A stretch of DNA of 64,000 nt from Falciphora oryzae (Eukaryota; Ascomycota; Sordariomycetes; Magnaporthales; Magnaporthaceae): assembly GCA_000733355.1 (NCBI GenBank), contig JNVV01000040.1, positions 244,600 through 308,599 of the forward strand. Reading direction: 5' to 3'. The notes below the pieces were generated by a model that was not told the origin of the DNA, did not search any database, and saw nothing but the letters and a program-made list of their open reading frames with translations. Positions 17,875-30,991 of the stretch are shown in pieces. Each line of letters begins with the position of its first letter. The stretch's first letter is position 1. A program made the translations under genes and the position numbers.

Positions 17875-18293
17875 GAGCGTCTGTTGTTGAGGCACGGGGC
17901 GCCCGGAGTGGATCTATAGGGAAGGTGCTATTCTGGCGTGGAGCTGGGACAACGATGCCTATGGGCGCCTGTCTGCCCTAGCCGGTAGGGGATGATGGGA
18001 TGGGTATTGTCTAGCCTTCTCGGCAGCCTTTTCCAATGCCGTGGCTCGCCGGGGAAGCCCGCACGCAAGGCTTAACTCCTTTTGGCTCTCCCATCTGCTA
18101 GGCACAGCCTTATCCACATGGTGCCGTCCGTGTGACCCGGAATATTCCAGCGGGCGTCTTACTTGATACGGCATGAGGGGTGATGGGAAAGCACGGGAAA
18201 GGTGTTTGTTGTCAATGGAGGACAAGGCAGCCTGCACGCAAGGAGGCTGTGGGCGGAGAGCCCTCGGGTAAACAAACACAGGCTGGACAGCTG

Positions 18294-18328
<35 letters not shown>

Positions 18329-21300
18329 ACTCCCGGGAGAACGGTTTCGGGCCTGAGAGGGCTGAAGAAGATGGATGCACGACGAGGCTTTCCCACAAGG
18401 GAGGAGGGCTGCCCTGCTTGCGACCCCAGTGCCGACATTGTGCGTGGATGTTGTCGAGTGGGAGGAAAAGGGGGTTGTGGAGGCTGCCCTGGCTGTGATA
18501 AGGCCACGGATGCATGCGCGGCTGCGGAAGAAGCCTTGAGGATGGTGGATTGGCTGGCTAGGCTGGTTGGCCCTAACCCTCCATCCGAACCCAACACAGC
18601 CCGCCGCGGGTTGAAGCCATCTTGGGAGCCTCATCTCCGTGGTGGACCAAGCAAATTCTTTGCACATAGGCACCTATCCATCGAACACGCACGCGGGACA
18701 AGGTCTCTCCGGGGCGCTGTAAGCCAGCAGCAGCCCGAAAGCACAAAAACACAAAATGTTATCCGTTTGGGAGCGTAACCCCGACGGGCCTTTTTTTTTT
18801 CTTCTTCTTCCTCCTCTCTTACCGGGCGGAGCACGCAGTCCGCGCAATCCTCTGATTACTAGTGCTAAACAGAGAGCACAGAGCAAACCCCGAGTCCCAA
18901 CGGCACGACGTTGATGTTACACACGCCTTGGGCAAAGCAGCAGCCGGCAGCTCTCCGGCGCTTACAGCACAACACGCAGGTCATGGTCACATCCGCGCCA
19001 AGCCCGGGGCAGCCAGTCCAGAAGCACAGCAGTCGATAGCCGCAGATGCGCAGTGTGCACACAGTCACTCTCACTCTCACTCTCACGACCAAGGACTTTT
19101 GCCGATGCAGGCATGCCCGGCTGCTACGTGACCCGGCAAATACAAAGACCTCAGCAAATGAGAACCGCCCACGAAACTTGTGGGCTCAGGCAGACGCAGA
19201 CGCAAACACAAATCACCACTCCCTCACCAACGCGCCTAAGCCACGACATGTCGATGGGCGTGCATGGTTACACAAAGGGGAAAAAAAAAAGGAGTCAGAT
19301 GGAATGGGGCGACAGGCGCCGAACGTTACATCAGCAAGAAATGTACCCTGTGTAACATCCCTCAAGGGCATATAGACCAACCAACCAGACAAACAGGCTC
19401 GTCCCCTCGAGGGGGCCAGAGTCAACCCTGGAGGTACCACGGCATTAGCGACGGATTCGCGAGTGCCATGCATCCCATGCCTGTGGCATCCACACATACA
19501 TCATACCACAAAAATATCATGGTCCACATGGTCCACACTGGATCCCACAGCCGCCGTCATCTCTCGGCCCTAGGAAAACGACGGCACGAGGCCGGTCAGG
19601 ACACACGCGGCACCAGCACCGACTCGATCCCGTCACCCCGAATCCGGGGCCAAGATGCGGCCCAATCCCCCCGACCTTGTTCAACGGCACCCAATGGGGC
19701 GATGACGCGAGCGTCGCATGGACGGAGAGAACGAGACGAGAGGGCCTACGTTCTCGACTAGGCCTTGGGTGTGGCTTTCTGCTGCATGCACTTGCGTCCT
19801 TCACCACCGCCCGCCCGCCCACTTTCCCGGGGCGGGGACAGATGCACAATGCACCATGCTCTACTGAATGGAGTTGCAGTTTTCCCACCCCACCCCCTCC
19901 TCCTTGCTCGTTACTCCCTTCTTGCTTGGTCGTGTGAAAGCGACGGCGGCCGTGTGCCCTGCTCCTCCCCGTCACCTCAAGGCACGTCCTTGATTGAGGT
20001 GTATCATTGCGTGCAAAGAACCCATGGGACGCTGATGACATGGACCAAGACCCAGTATGACGATCATTCGAATGCAGAGAGACAACTTTCTGTTATATCT
20101 CCAACTGGGGCGCCGACATGGTATATCCTGCAGACTTGTGTACGGCAGCTCTCCGTAATTGTGTACATTCGGGCAAGAATCTCCAGCTTCCCTTCCATCC
20201 TTGTCTTTGCTCCAACCGTATCCAAAAGCAAACAATACCGTGTGTCGACTGAAGGTGGCCTCATCGAACAGTCCGCCCGAGGAATTGGGCGGGTCCAAGG
20301 CACCTGTCAGCCACACCCTTCCCTATATCTATCAGCATTAAAATCCACGCTGGAGAAACAGTGAGACCGGTGTGGAGATGAAGAGTGACCGCGAAAAGTA
20401 TTGAAAATTGGCGATTATTATTGCAGAGGACAATGCTCGACACCGGAAACATTAACGCCGCCCAATGCATTCATCCAGATGTGACGTCAAGATCTGGAGA
20501 GATCTCTCGTCCATTACCCAAAAACTTCTTTTGATGCTCCCCCCAGTAGTAATCCAAAAACAAGTATTAGAGATATCCCCCCGTGGATATAAAAATAAAA
20601 AAAAAAAAAAAACAGAAAAACAACAGTCGCTATGCAGTTTGGGTATCATGATCGTCGTAAAAAGTACAAAAACAGTTGTGCTTGCGTAAGGAGTGTGGTA
20701 TGGGAGATTATTGCGGTGCGGCATTCCGCGGTGCTTTGGTCGTAAAGGTCGTCAAAGGAGCGTCTATGGTGGGTAATAACCCGTATGTGTCCATCCGTGG
20801 CCAGATGAGAAAAAGGAACGTCTATGTTGGGTATCTCTGGTTGAGGTTGACAAAGGAGCGTCTTGTGGAATTATGCAACGCCGTGCGGCCCATACGTGCG
20901 CAGCGGCGATTGCTTTCGTGGTAAGGAACGTCGTCAAGTTGGATGCGGCTGTTTGTGGATGCGCCGGGCAGTCGTGGTGTGCTGTGTGAACGGTCGTGGT
21001 GCCGAGATCGATCGGGTTCTAGGGAGCGTGGTGTACATTTGCGTCTGTTGTCCAAGGCGGTATTAAAAGGGCGGGCGGGTGGTCGAGTTGCGGTATTGAC
21101 CAAGCCAAAACAAGCGGCCATCGAGTCGATCGAGAGCCGGAAAAGGAAGTGCCAAAAACACCAAGCGAGTGCGAGCCAAATAGCAGGAAACGAGTCGTCT
21201 AAGGAAAACCGAAGCCAAAATAAAGCGAAAGTCGAAGCCGCTATGCCTGCCTCTCGTTGGGCGTGGGCGAGAACGAGGGAGCAAAGTCCATCACAGACGG

Positions 21301-21661
21301 AGGCGCCGAGGCGACCGACGTGATGGACGGATTATGGCGGTGCGAGGGCACCGAGAGGCGAGGCACAGGCGACTCGGGAGGAGGCAGGGTGGCGAACTGC
21401 TCGGGCTTCAGAAAAGGAGACGGAGCTGGGGCCGGAAGCGAGGAAGACAGCAACGACAGCGGATCTTCAGGAGGCGGAAAAGTTGGAGTGGTGCTCAAGC
21501 AAGTAGGAGTCCTGGGGGCCAAAGTCAATCATCACTGCTCGGAACGTCCGCGTGGCTGAAGCTCCGTCTCGGCTCGGGCGTTCGTCGGCGAAGGCGGACA
21601 ACGGCCGGCCGACCGGCATACTTCGGCGGAGGTGGGTGGGGTGGAGGGTCTCGGGAGAGCT
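17875..21661. other. Intergenic region, no gene recognised
   Basis: About 3.8 kb lie between the tRNA and the 3' end of the transcription factor gene. It contains a GCG trinucleotide run, TCTCAC repeats at 19069-19086, A-tracts (19276-19290, 20594-20615) and several chance open frames without domains. The part nearest 21661 probably includes the 3' UTR of the minus-strand gene. Confidence 0.6.
18293..18328. repeat. (GGC)n microsatellite
   Basis: About 11-12 consecutive GGC/GCG units. Frames through it read as poly-Ala or poly-Pro, but no gene context supports coding. Confidence 0.9.
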
Positions 21662-23951
21662 CTAGATCCACAGGGGCTGAGCGGAAGGAACGAACCCGAC
21701 GCCAAAGCTGCTCGAACCACCCATCGGGGTGCCCGCAGCGAGGCCCATGTCATACGACGCGAAGTCCTCGTGGTCGCTGTAGCCGATGGACGAGGTTTCG
21801 CCAAACTCGCCAAAGTCGTTGAAGTCGCCGCCAAAGCTGCTCGACGCCGGGCTGTAGCCACCGTACGAAGGGCTGGGGATGTTGAGGTACTGGTGGTTGG
21901 CGAACGGCGACGACAGCTGCAGCGGGCTGATGGCACTGGCCGGCGCCGACACGGGCGGGAGGCCATCGTGCGTGATCACCGACAGGTCCTCGGTGCTGTA
22001 GCTGAACGCCGGCGTGTCGCCGTACGGCCCGTACGCGGCGGTCGTCACAGGCGGCATCGTCATGGCCTGGCTCTCGTGCATGTAGAAGTTCGGCGGGTCG
22101 AACTGCGGGAACGATGGCGTGCGGACCGGGTGGGCCCATCCCATGCGCGAGCGGAACTCGCTGACCGTCTCGATGGGGAACTCCATCAGCGGCAGAGGCG
22201 ACGACACGCCCTCCAGGTTGCCCGACACGTTGAACGAGAGCAGGCGCCGGGCGATCTCCTCCACGGGACCCAGCGACAGACTACCGAAGTAGGCCGCGCC
22301 GATCTCCGGGAAGAGACGCTCCATGACGAGGGCCACCGTGTAGTAGTGCGCGATGATGAGCAGGGCGCTGGCCGACCCGCCGGTCTGCTGCAGAAACTCG
22401 ACGGGCAGCCAGAAGAGCCAGGTCCTGAGATCCCTCAGACGCTCGAACTGCGAGGCAACATTGAAGGCCGGGCTGACCTTGCGGGCGCCCTTGAGGAAGG
22501 TGATCAGCTGGGCGACCGACTTGTGGTCCTCGTGGTTGTGCTTGAGGTGAGCCTCGAGCTTCTGCAGCTGCTGGAGCGTCCGCTGGAACGCATCGATGTC
22601 TTCCTGATGGGGCTGGCTGGGCTTGTGGTCCGGCGTCGGCGAGGGAGGCGCCGTAGGGAACGTGCTGCTCTCGGCAATGAAGTCGCCGAACTGGGACTCG
22701 TGCTTCCAGGGATCCATGGCCTCCATAACCTATTGGGGCGCCAGAATATTTTGCGTCAGTAATTGCACGGCGTGCGTGGCACGACATCAACGCCAGCCTC
22801 AGTCCAGCCAGCATGGGCTCCTCCGTGTGCGACGGCCACTTACCGAACGGGTTCCCTGCATGAGTTGGGTCCAGCTCCGCCTGTGCATGGCTGGTTAGCC
22901 TCTGTGCATGCCAATTTCTGGTTTGGATTCTCTGTGCGTCGCTGTCGCATGCAGCTCGCCGGCTGCAAGCGTTGGCGGCAACGTGCAGGCAATATTGACT
23001 TACCAATCCGTGGCCTGCCACGAGAGCACGAGCGAGGCCGCGAGGACAGCGTCCGAAGTTTCCCTGGAGAACGTGCCGATGGCCTCCTGGAGACCCTTGA
23101 GGGCAACGCCCCGATGCTCATACGCCATGTTGCCGACCAGAGGGCAGTCGGTCAAAAATGCGATGTGCATGGCGGAGAAGGCGAGTAGGGCGTGCATGAC
23201 ATAGCTGTTGGTGGCACCAATCTTGATGAGCCTGTGGTGGAAATCTTGTCAGCACAATAGATCGATCATGGCGGGAACCACCTTGCTCAGTATGGTTGGT
23301 CTTACGTGGGGATCTGGCGCGTCCACAACGTGAAGCCATCAGCGTCGATGCGGAGCATCTGATCGCTGATGGAAGCCACGTGGTGGATGAGACGCAGGTC
23401 CTCGACCGAGAGGGCCTGCGGGTTGGGAGCCGGGTAAATGTTCATGCCAGGGAACGGGAAGATTCCCGTCCGCTGCCATTGCTCAATGGCCATCTCGTTC
23501 TCAGGATTCCACATGAGATCCGGCCGGTCAGGCGAGGTCGAACGCTCGTCAGAGACAGGGATGTCGTTGTAAGGGCACCGGATCTTGTGCTTTGTGCAGT
23601 TGCGGCTAGAGTGGGCAGTCAGCAGGGCTGAATACAATAGCCTTTCAGCGCAGAGGGCAATGATCAACATACCATTGCGGGAAAGTTTCATCACAGCGGA
23701 TGTGTCGGCGTTTGCTAGATCGAAAAGGGTTAGAAGGTGTGTACGGATTGATAGCAGAAGCACGAAAGCTCCTATAGCATGCAGCCAGCAGGACACCATG
23801 ACCACGCTTTGACATACCAGGTCTCACAACCCTTGCGGGACTTGGTGTGGCTGCAAACGAAAGGGGTTAGCACTGCATCTCAGGGGCAGGAAGCCGAAAC
23901 AGAGTGCATGACTTACCTCCGTCGAGGAGGACCACCACCAGGGCCAGCCAT
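21662..23951 (-). CDS. Zn2Cys6 transcription factor with fungal-specific C-terminal domain
   Basis: There are seven exons, in transcript order: 23951-23917, 23850-23818, 23714-23673, 23605-23306, 23231-23004, 22880-22844 and 22729-21662. All introns begin GT and end AG and all phases agree, giving 580 aa. Residues 20-47 carry the binuclear zinc cluster with spacing CX2CX6CX6CX2CX6C, starting GCETCKRRHIRCDE. It is split over three small exons, as is common in this family. Residues ~150-340 (HALLAFSAMHIAFLTDCPL, LSWQATDW, LMQGTRSVMEAMDPW) match the fungal-specific domain of Upc2-like regulators (PF11951 type). The C-terminal ~200 residues are Ser/Pro/Gly/Tyr-rich and may be an activation region. 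It is a nuclear DNA-binding regulator; targets cannot be read from the sequence. The very long non-coding region upstream suggests complex control. Confidence 0.88.
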
Positions 23952-26900
23952 TGCGAAGGCTTTATTAAAATTTAAGGCTCAAGAGAAGTAAGCGAGAGAA
24001 CTGCGTTACAGTTAGTGTACGGCACTATAAGGGATAGAGGTCCCAGGGGTTGGGTAAGTAATAGATGAAGCGCCGATATATAACATAGGTGGCGAGAAGG
24101 CCCGCCGGGGCGGCGGCGAGGGTGGGTCATAGCAAGGTAGCAAGGAAGGTACTTACAAGAATGCCCACGAGCCGTCGCCGGTGAGGACGATATCGTGTAG
24201 CGGCAGGAACAAGGGTAGCGAGCGTGAGAGGCTGTAGGGCTAGCGAGGGAGGGGGCGTGATGCAACCAAAGCTGCGTGGTTCTTGCTGATTCTCAACACA
24301 CCCTTTACAGGTGGGTTTTTGGGGGCTCCTTGAAGCAGCGAGAGGCTGTCTGGTGCAGGAGGGGGTCGAGGCTGTGTCAGCGCGGTTGGATGGAGCCGGC
24401 TGATTGCAGAAGCATCAGAGGGTCACAGCAAGAGGGTGGCTGTGGCCGAGACAGGGCAGCAGCCAATGATGGGTGGTGTTGCAGCTATCCCAAAGAACCA
24501 CCAATCTCTCTTCAGAGACGAGCGGGCTGTCGAAGGATGCAGGAGGTAGCGATCGTGGGGGTGATGCGTGTAGAAGACGGGTCCGGAGACTCTGTCATCC
24601 AGCAACGACAGAGTGGAGAGGGCCAGGCAGGCAGAAGGCTCTGGTCTGCGCTGACACTAAAAAGTTGGAAGTCGGCTATAATTCTGAGACGGCATGCATC
24701 TAACAACTGCGCGAGGCGGCGGCGGCTGGTGATGCAGTCCTCTCCCAGTACACCCGAAAGCGAGGTTGGTGACGACGGCCAAGTCTTATCGAGCGGCTGA
24801 TGAGGCAGACAAAGCCAGAGGGTTCGATGCCGAGCGGCCCACGGTGGCGGCGCGAGACGATTGCTGAGGGCTGAGGCGTTGATGACTACGCCGCGGAGAG
24901 CAATCCGGAGCGGGGCGGAGCTGCCGTGCGTGGTTTTGTGGGCGTCTTGGCTCTCTGGTTCTCTGGTTCCTCTTTTTGGGTCTGCCTTTTCTTCTTTGCC
25001 GCTTTCGGTTTCCTTCCAAATACCCTCACAAACCACCGACGATAGAGACACAGGAAAATAATAAAGGAAATAAGCGAATGACAGGAGTCGACGAGGACTT
25101 CCTAGGGGGTTCTGATAGCGAACGTGGGAGGTTGAGTGTTGCAGCGGCGGCGCTGTTTTTGGCTTGCGATGGTATACTGGACTGATCGAGGGAGGGGAAG
25201 GGCGCCAGCAGGTCGAGGGCGGGACGCTCAAGAGTTAAATACTGGGCCACAGCGACCTGGGCCACAGTGAGCCGGGCCACGGTGCAGGCTGGCGGGTGTC
25301 TGGGCTGCCCAAGTACCGTACAGTGGCCAGAGGGCTGGCGAGGCACGGTCGCAGGCTGGGATGGAGTGTGGGACGCACCACCGACGGCTCTGAAAACACG
25401 GCCACACGCACAAAGGGGGGCCGCCAGAGGGAGACGTCGCGCGCAGCACCGCCCAAACAGGAAGGGTCGACCCAAACCCCCTCCCCATTCCCCACTGACA
25501 CCGACCGAGCAGGGGTGAGGCCGTGCATCCGTGCGTTTTTGCACCCCCCTGCCCTGCTGCTGCTCCCTTGCTGGGCACACGCACAAAATCCAGGACGCCG
25601 CCCGTCGCTGGGCCCCACCGCTGCCGGCGAATTGAAAAACAATAACGACAATAAATCGAAACCCCGAAGCGGCAGGCGGGTCGGCTTGTGGCTGGCAAGG
25701 GAATCGCGGGCAGCTGCGAGCGTTGAGCATCTGCCGGGGCCCTCTAACTCGGGGATGCAAATGAGCCCCCTGAAGCTTGCTTGTTGATGCGAAACCTGAG
25801 GCCAGGGAACCCGCCCCGGCTTGTCTCTCCTGGCTCCTGGGAGCAACTGCAGGGCCCGGGATGCCTGTATGATGCATCTCCAGCGGACAAAGGCGCCCTG
25901 GAATCGGGGCTTCACATGCGATACACCAGCAACCGGCGGGCGGCAGACAGAGCGCACAGTGACGGGCAGTCGCACGGACCAGGTAGAATACGTGGTACTT
26001 GTTTGGGCTTAGCGCGCGAGCATGCCCAGCAAGACTCGCTCGCCCCTAGGCCCAGTTGAGAAAGAGGGGCCGCACGCCCTTTGGGATAAAAATAAGAAGC
26101 ACACCAGAGGTCGAGGACAAAGTGCACACGCACGCTGGATTGGGCGAAACAAACAAGGTGCCGGTTTCCTGGGTCACCTTCACCTGCGACACGCCAAAAC
26201 GTCACCGCTCTCTGCCTCCAAGAGGACCAAAAGGGACCCTTTCCGACACAGTGTGGACAGGCACTGTCGCTGCCAGCCCGCTTCGCTGCTTTGGGGCAGG
26301 GCAGGTGCAGGTGCTACGTGGTAGCCCCCAGCCCCAGCCAGGGGACGACGGGCATTTTCGACATGATGCACAGATTTGCATTCCGCAGGGGTAGGTCATG
26401 TCGAGACGCTCTGTAGATCCCGTCGACATAGGGAACAGCGCGGCGGAGGACTTGGCCCGGATATCTCGACCGATACTTCCCGGCAAAGCAGCAAACTACG
26501 TCCGCCATGTCCTCCGCACGGGAAGCCTTTTTGCATAGCAAATTTGCCCTCGAATCGGCTTCCCCACATCGCCCCGCAAGCCGCAGCGGCGCATCGCCAA
26601 CCCTCGGCCGCCGCGCAGCAAGTGTCCCCCTGAGAGCTGGGCCGTGCCCACCGCCAAAAAGAATGCGCTGCCGCGGTTGGCGTCCCTCCAGAGGGTGGCC
26701 GCGATGCCACTTCACCCTAGCCTACATGCAAGTGTCCGGATGGCGTGTCCAAATCGAGTAATCGGGATTGAAACCGAGCATCCCCCAAGAATAGGATCGG
26801 GCAGCAGACAGGCGAAGGGACAGGGGCAGCAAGATACGCCAGCTAGTGCGTAAGTAAGTAGGAATCCTTAGAGGGCATTGTCAACCATCAATAATCTCCG

Positions 26901-28110
26901 CTCGCAGGTCCAGTCGGGAGGTTGGACGTTCAAGGCGCGATAGGCATCATCGGGCTCGGGCAGAGTGGTGAGCTGGCTCCGCCTCGTAGCCCAAGCTCTT
27001 TCACCCAACCCAGCCCTTCTCAGCTGTCAATCGGTCCACTTCTTCATGCTCCGTCGAAGTCGCTGGGCAACAGCAGACGATGCCGTTCGTGTTCTAGGAA
27101 TAGCACCTCGGCCGCCCGCCTTTCCCAACCCGGTTATCGACCAGTCAGTCGGTTCCTGGATAGGTTGCAGGTCAGGTACACGTAGCTAAAGTCATGTAAC
27201 CATGGGAGAAGTGGAGCCCCGGGCCCATGTTGGAAGAGACCCTCGACCAGCATGCAGCGAACCGTAGCGAGCCGCCTTTCCAGAGCGTCGGAGCGTCGCT
27301 GGCCAATGACGCCGGCGGCTTGGCATCAAAAATAAAAAATGAGGAAAGGCCCGCTGGGGCCCTGCTGTGGAAGAGGAAAGGATTGCAGGGCTGGCTTTCT
27401 GGCTTCGGGACTGGCCAAGGAGGCAGGGCAGACCGAGTGAACAACAGGCCCAGTACGAAGAGTACGACCGGGAGAGGCGGAGCAAATCTGTCGATTAGAT
27501 GCAGCCAGCCTTTCTCGACTGCGACCGGGCTGCTGGCTCCATCTGTCAAGTACGAAGTCCCTTGCACCAAGAGGGATTGTCGGCCTGGTGTAATATCTGC
27601 GCTGATATAGCACCATCCAACCATGAGATGCGCAACGGTGCTCCGTTGATCTCATCTTTGCTGGCGGCCCTGTCCTTTCCCGGAGGAGCGCCCGATGGTT
27701 CCACAAACCCTCCACCCGCGGGTCGCGCTCGAGCTGGGGGACCCTAGGAACGGAACGCACACAGAAACTTTCTGGTTCGTCATGCATTGCTCAAGTATAC
27801 ACAGTAAAGCAGGCCATCAGCGGCGTTCTCCGTGCAAGGAGAGATCTCCCACTAGGGTCAACCGAGTGTCGAGCCGGGGAGCCCGGCCTCCCCACGTCGG
27901 GGTGTTTACCTGTCGACATTTGATTCGCATCAAGTCACCCCAGCTAAGGGCTTCAAACAAACCGGAACGGAATTTCCCATTTTCCAACATCTCCGGTGAA
28001 CCTCGGCACACAGCCCCTATCAAACAGTTCCTGAGGAAAATCCATACCGAGAGTGAGGGAGTAGTTGACGAGAGGAAACAACAAAGTCTCGGCACGCTCC
28101 TGTTGGTCAT

Positions 28111-28142
28111 GTTGATCTGTTGATCTGTTGATCTGTTGATCT
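28111..28142. repeat. 8-bp tandem repeat, four copies
   Basis: The unit GTTGATCT is repeated four times without mismatch in non-coding sequence. Confidence 0.95.
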
Positions 28143-28542
28143 CCTATTCCTGAAGAGCAAACACAAACCCGCACAAGCAAACAAGAAAAGAGGCGGGAGC
28201 GGACCGTCAGTAAGCCAACAAAAACCTAACCAACCACACTGACGGCGTGCCAATAGCCAGCCGCCGAGGGCCCTTCGCCCCGCCGCGTAGCACATCGCTG
28301 CTACCCCTTTCCGGAGTTCAGCAAGACCCAGAAGCTGGGACCTCCCGTCTTGCACATCAAAGTGCTTTAGACCAGATCAGGGCAGAGTCGGGAGTCCGTC
28401 TTCCCGCCGCCTCACAGTGCATGTGCCTACACATGGCCGCTAGCCCACCGTGTAAGCGTGAGATTGCATACACCACAAAAGGGCGTGCACGGATGGTCTG
28501 CCTAAGAACGTCATTGCCGAGTTGACTGGCGGGCATTTCCTA

Positions 28543-28577
28543 GTGAATTATGCTAAAGTGAATTATGCTAAAGTGAG
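28543..28577. repeat. 15-bp tandem duplication
   Basis: GTGAATTATGCTAAA occurs twice in a row, followed by the start of a third copy (GTGAG). Confidence 0.9.
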
Positions 28578-30962
28578 CGAACCCAAAAGGCTAGGTAGGT
28601 ATTACGCGTGGCGGGCAAAGGGCAAAGGGCGGCTCGAGAAGAAGCTAGGAAGAAAATCTAAACCAGGGGCAGCTTTGACGTGCACTTTGGTCGAGGATCG
28701 ACGGGCTGCATGCATGACTCGTTGCTTTTTTTTTTTTTTATCCTTCGGCCGAGTGACCGTTGATTGCTTTTTCTTTTCTTCTCTGGGCTGCAGCATATCG
28801 GGTCGGCCGATGCTCATTCGGGCTGGCCAGCTTCCTCGTAAATGCAACGACAATCTTTTGGGAGGGTTGGTCGGCCAGTCTTATGACCTTGTGAGCAGTC
28901 ATGGGCGTGGCGTGCCATGTGGCGCTGGGATGCCGCTTGCGACAAAAGAAAAAAAAAACGACGTCGTCATTATGCTGGACAGCACATAGGAAAAAGGAAG
29001 AATGGGCACGAACTGTGAAGGGAATAAAGAAGAAAAAAAATTAAATAAAAAAATAAATCAAGTCACCGCTCCAAGGCCCGACAACTCCGCCGTGGAATCA
29101 GATTTCCCGGCGACAGGCCCACGTCCTCCGTGAGGATCCCTATCTCATGGACTGTGCGGCGCCGAACATTGGATGGAAGATGCAGAGGCGCCAGCCGGCC
29201 TCCTCCTCATCCGTCATCCATCCCATCCTCCCAAGGCACGTTCTGTCTGCTCTGCTGGATTCCTCACCGCCTGATCCCCGCCGCTGAAGACCAGAGGCGG
29301 GTGGGCGGCGGGACGTAGTTGCCGCGGCGGAAATTTGGTCGCACAGCATCTGGAAAATCGATTGCCCCAGCCCAGCCCGGACATATTCGTCGCTCGCCCG
29401 CTCCCGGGACGTCCGACCAGGTGACCCTCCCTCGCATTGTTCCAGTATCTTCTTTGCCCAACCCGACACCCCGACGCAAGGCGAGCCCTGCTTCTTTCCT
29501 GTCATCGTCCAAGATCACAAACAGGAAAGAAAGAAAAAAAAAAAAAACATGCCGGTATCAGGGGCCTCATTCTTCTTCCCGTCCCGGCATGGGCCAGCCC
29601 CTGATATCCCAACGAGCGGCATCTCAACCTCCTTGCCTCATGTGACCTGACCTTTTTATTCCCCTCCCACACCAACACACCAGGCATTCACAGATCGGAT
29701 CATGTTTGCCAGCCACGGAAGCGTCCATGCGCCGAGCGATTGCGTGCTTTCACAGAACCTGGCGCTACCCATCCTGCCAGCCCTGGAATGGATCAGCAAG
29801 CCCGGTCGGTAGAAACGCATGTAGCCGCAAGAGTCTGTTGTTTCAGGCGAAGCTTGATATTTAGACAAGTCGCCCGTGGGGCTGTGCTGTTGTCGTTTCC
29901 GTCGCTTGTCAACCACACGTCCAAACACTTTGGGAGGAGCCGTTTTCGTTTTCCACCAATCCGTCGCATTTTTTTTTTTCCCCTCCCATCTTTTTCCTCA
30001 CGCTCGCTAGAAAGAGCCTGGCACACACTGTGGGGGGATCGGCCGAGAAAGGGCTGATAGGCCGACTCCACCTCTTCCGGTGATCAACATGCACCTTGGG
30101 CTCCCTCACGGTAGAGGACTTGAGACATGCACGGTGGGAAGAGGAGCAAGAAGAAGAAGAAGAAGCGATATCTGATTTGCTGAGATCTTTGTAAGATGCC
30201 ATCTTGGATGTTTTTGCGAGGGCAGACAGGCTGGCACTGTGAGATGTGAACACGCGGTTCAGCTTTCAGCATGAACCTGCATTAGTTCAGCATGCATCCG
30301 TCTTTCTGTGTTCAGGGCAGTGCAGCTTAGCGTTTTGCACTTTTTTTTCTTTTTTTTTCTTGGTGGCTGCGTGGTACTTGTGCCTCGGCTTTGGACCGAG
30401 GTCGCAAGGCCGCTAGTGACACGGCACATCGATACGTCCTGCGAACTTCACCTGCTTGCAGGCACCGTTACAGTAAAGAAACGTAAACTGAACCATCGCC
30501 TTGGGCCGGCGCATTGGAATGACTCGAAGGGGAAATGAGCTCAGGAGTCACCGGCACCTGATGTTTCTGATTTTTTTTTTTTTTTTTTTTTTGCCACGAG
30601 AGAACGCTCGGCCGCGGAGAGCGAGAGGAAGATGCAACAATTATTTCCTCAACCTCGGGATGGACCTAAACATCCAAGTGATGATCGGGGAACAAAAAAA
30701 AAAACCATCTCCAATTCTCTTGTGGAAGCCAAAGTTTAATCCCCACTAAAAAAAAAAAAAAAAAAAGACGAACCGCCCCTAGCCAGGAACGAAAGCAGGA
30801 CACACACGCGCCCCTCGCCGCGCTAGACCCCTTTCTGATCACGCCTAGGGTTGCTAGCGCTCCATCCCCCAATCACGGGAGGGCTGTTTCCAAGGCAGGC
30901 AGGGAGGCGGGCGGGCAGGCAGGCAGAAAAAGATCAGGTGAAGGGCGTGTACGTCGAACAGG

Positions 30963-30991
30963 AAAAAAAAAAAAAAAAAAAAAAAAAAAAA
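30963..30991. repeat. Poly(A) tract of 29 bases
   Basis: This is the longest of several A/T homopolymers in the gene-free region. It is preceded by a GGCAGGCAGG-type purine-rich microsatellite (30895-30927). Confidence 0.95.

Noticed and set aside
21632..22762. 376-codon plus-strand frame, Arg/Val/Glu-rich
   Set aside because: It is antisense to the last exon of the Zn2Cys6 gene; its composition is what high third-position GC produces opposite a real gene.
25026..25975. Two overlapping minus-strand frames of 246 and 283 codons upstream of the transcription factor
   Set aside because: Both read Cys/Arg/Pro-rich sequence in different phases over the same DNA, with no domain; more likely promoter or leader sequence.
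30963..30991. Poly(A) tract as the tail of a retroposed gene or LINE
   Set aside because: No coding remnant or target duplication is visible next to it; several similar runs occur in this region without any element.
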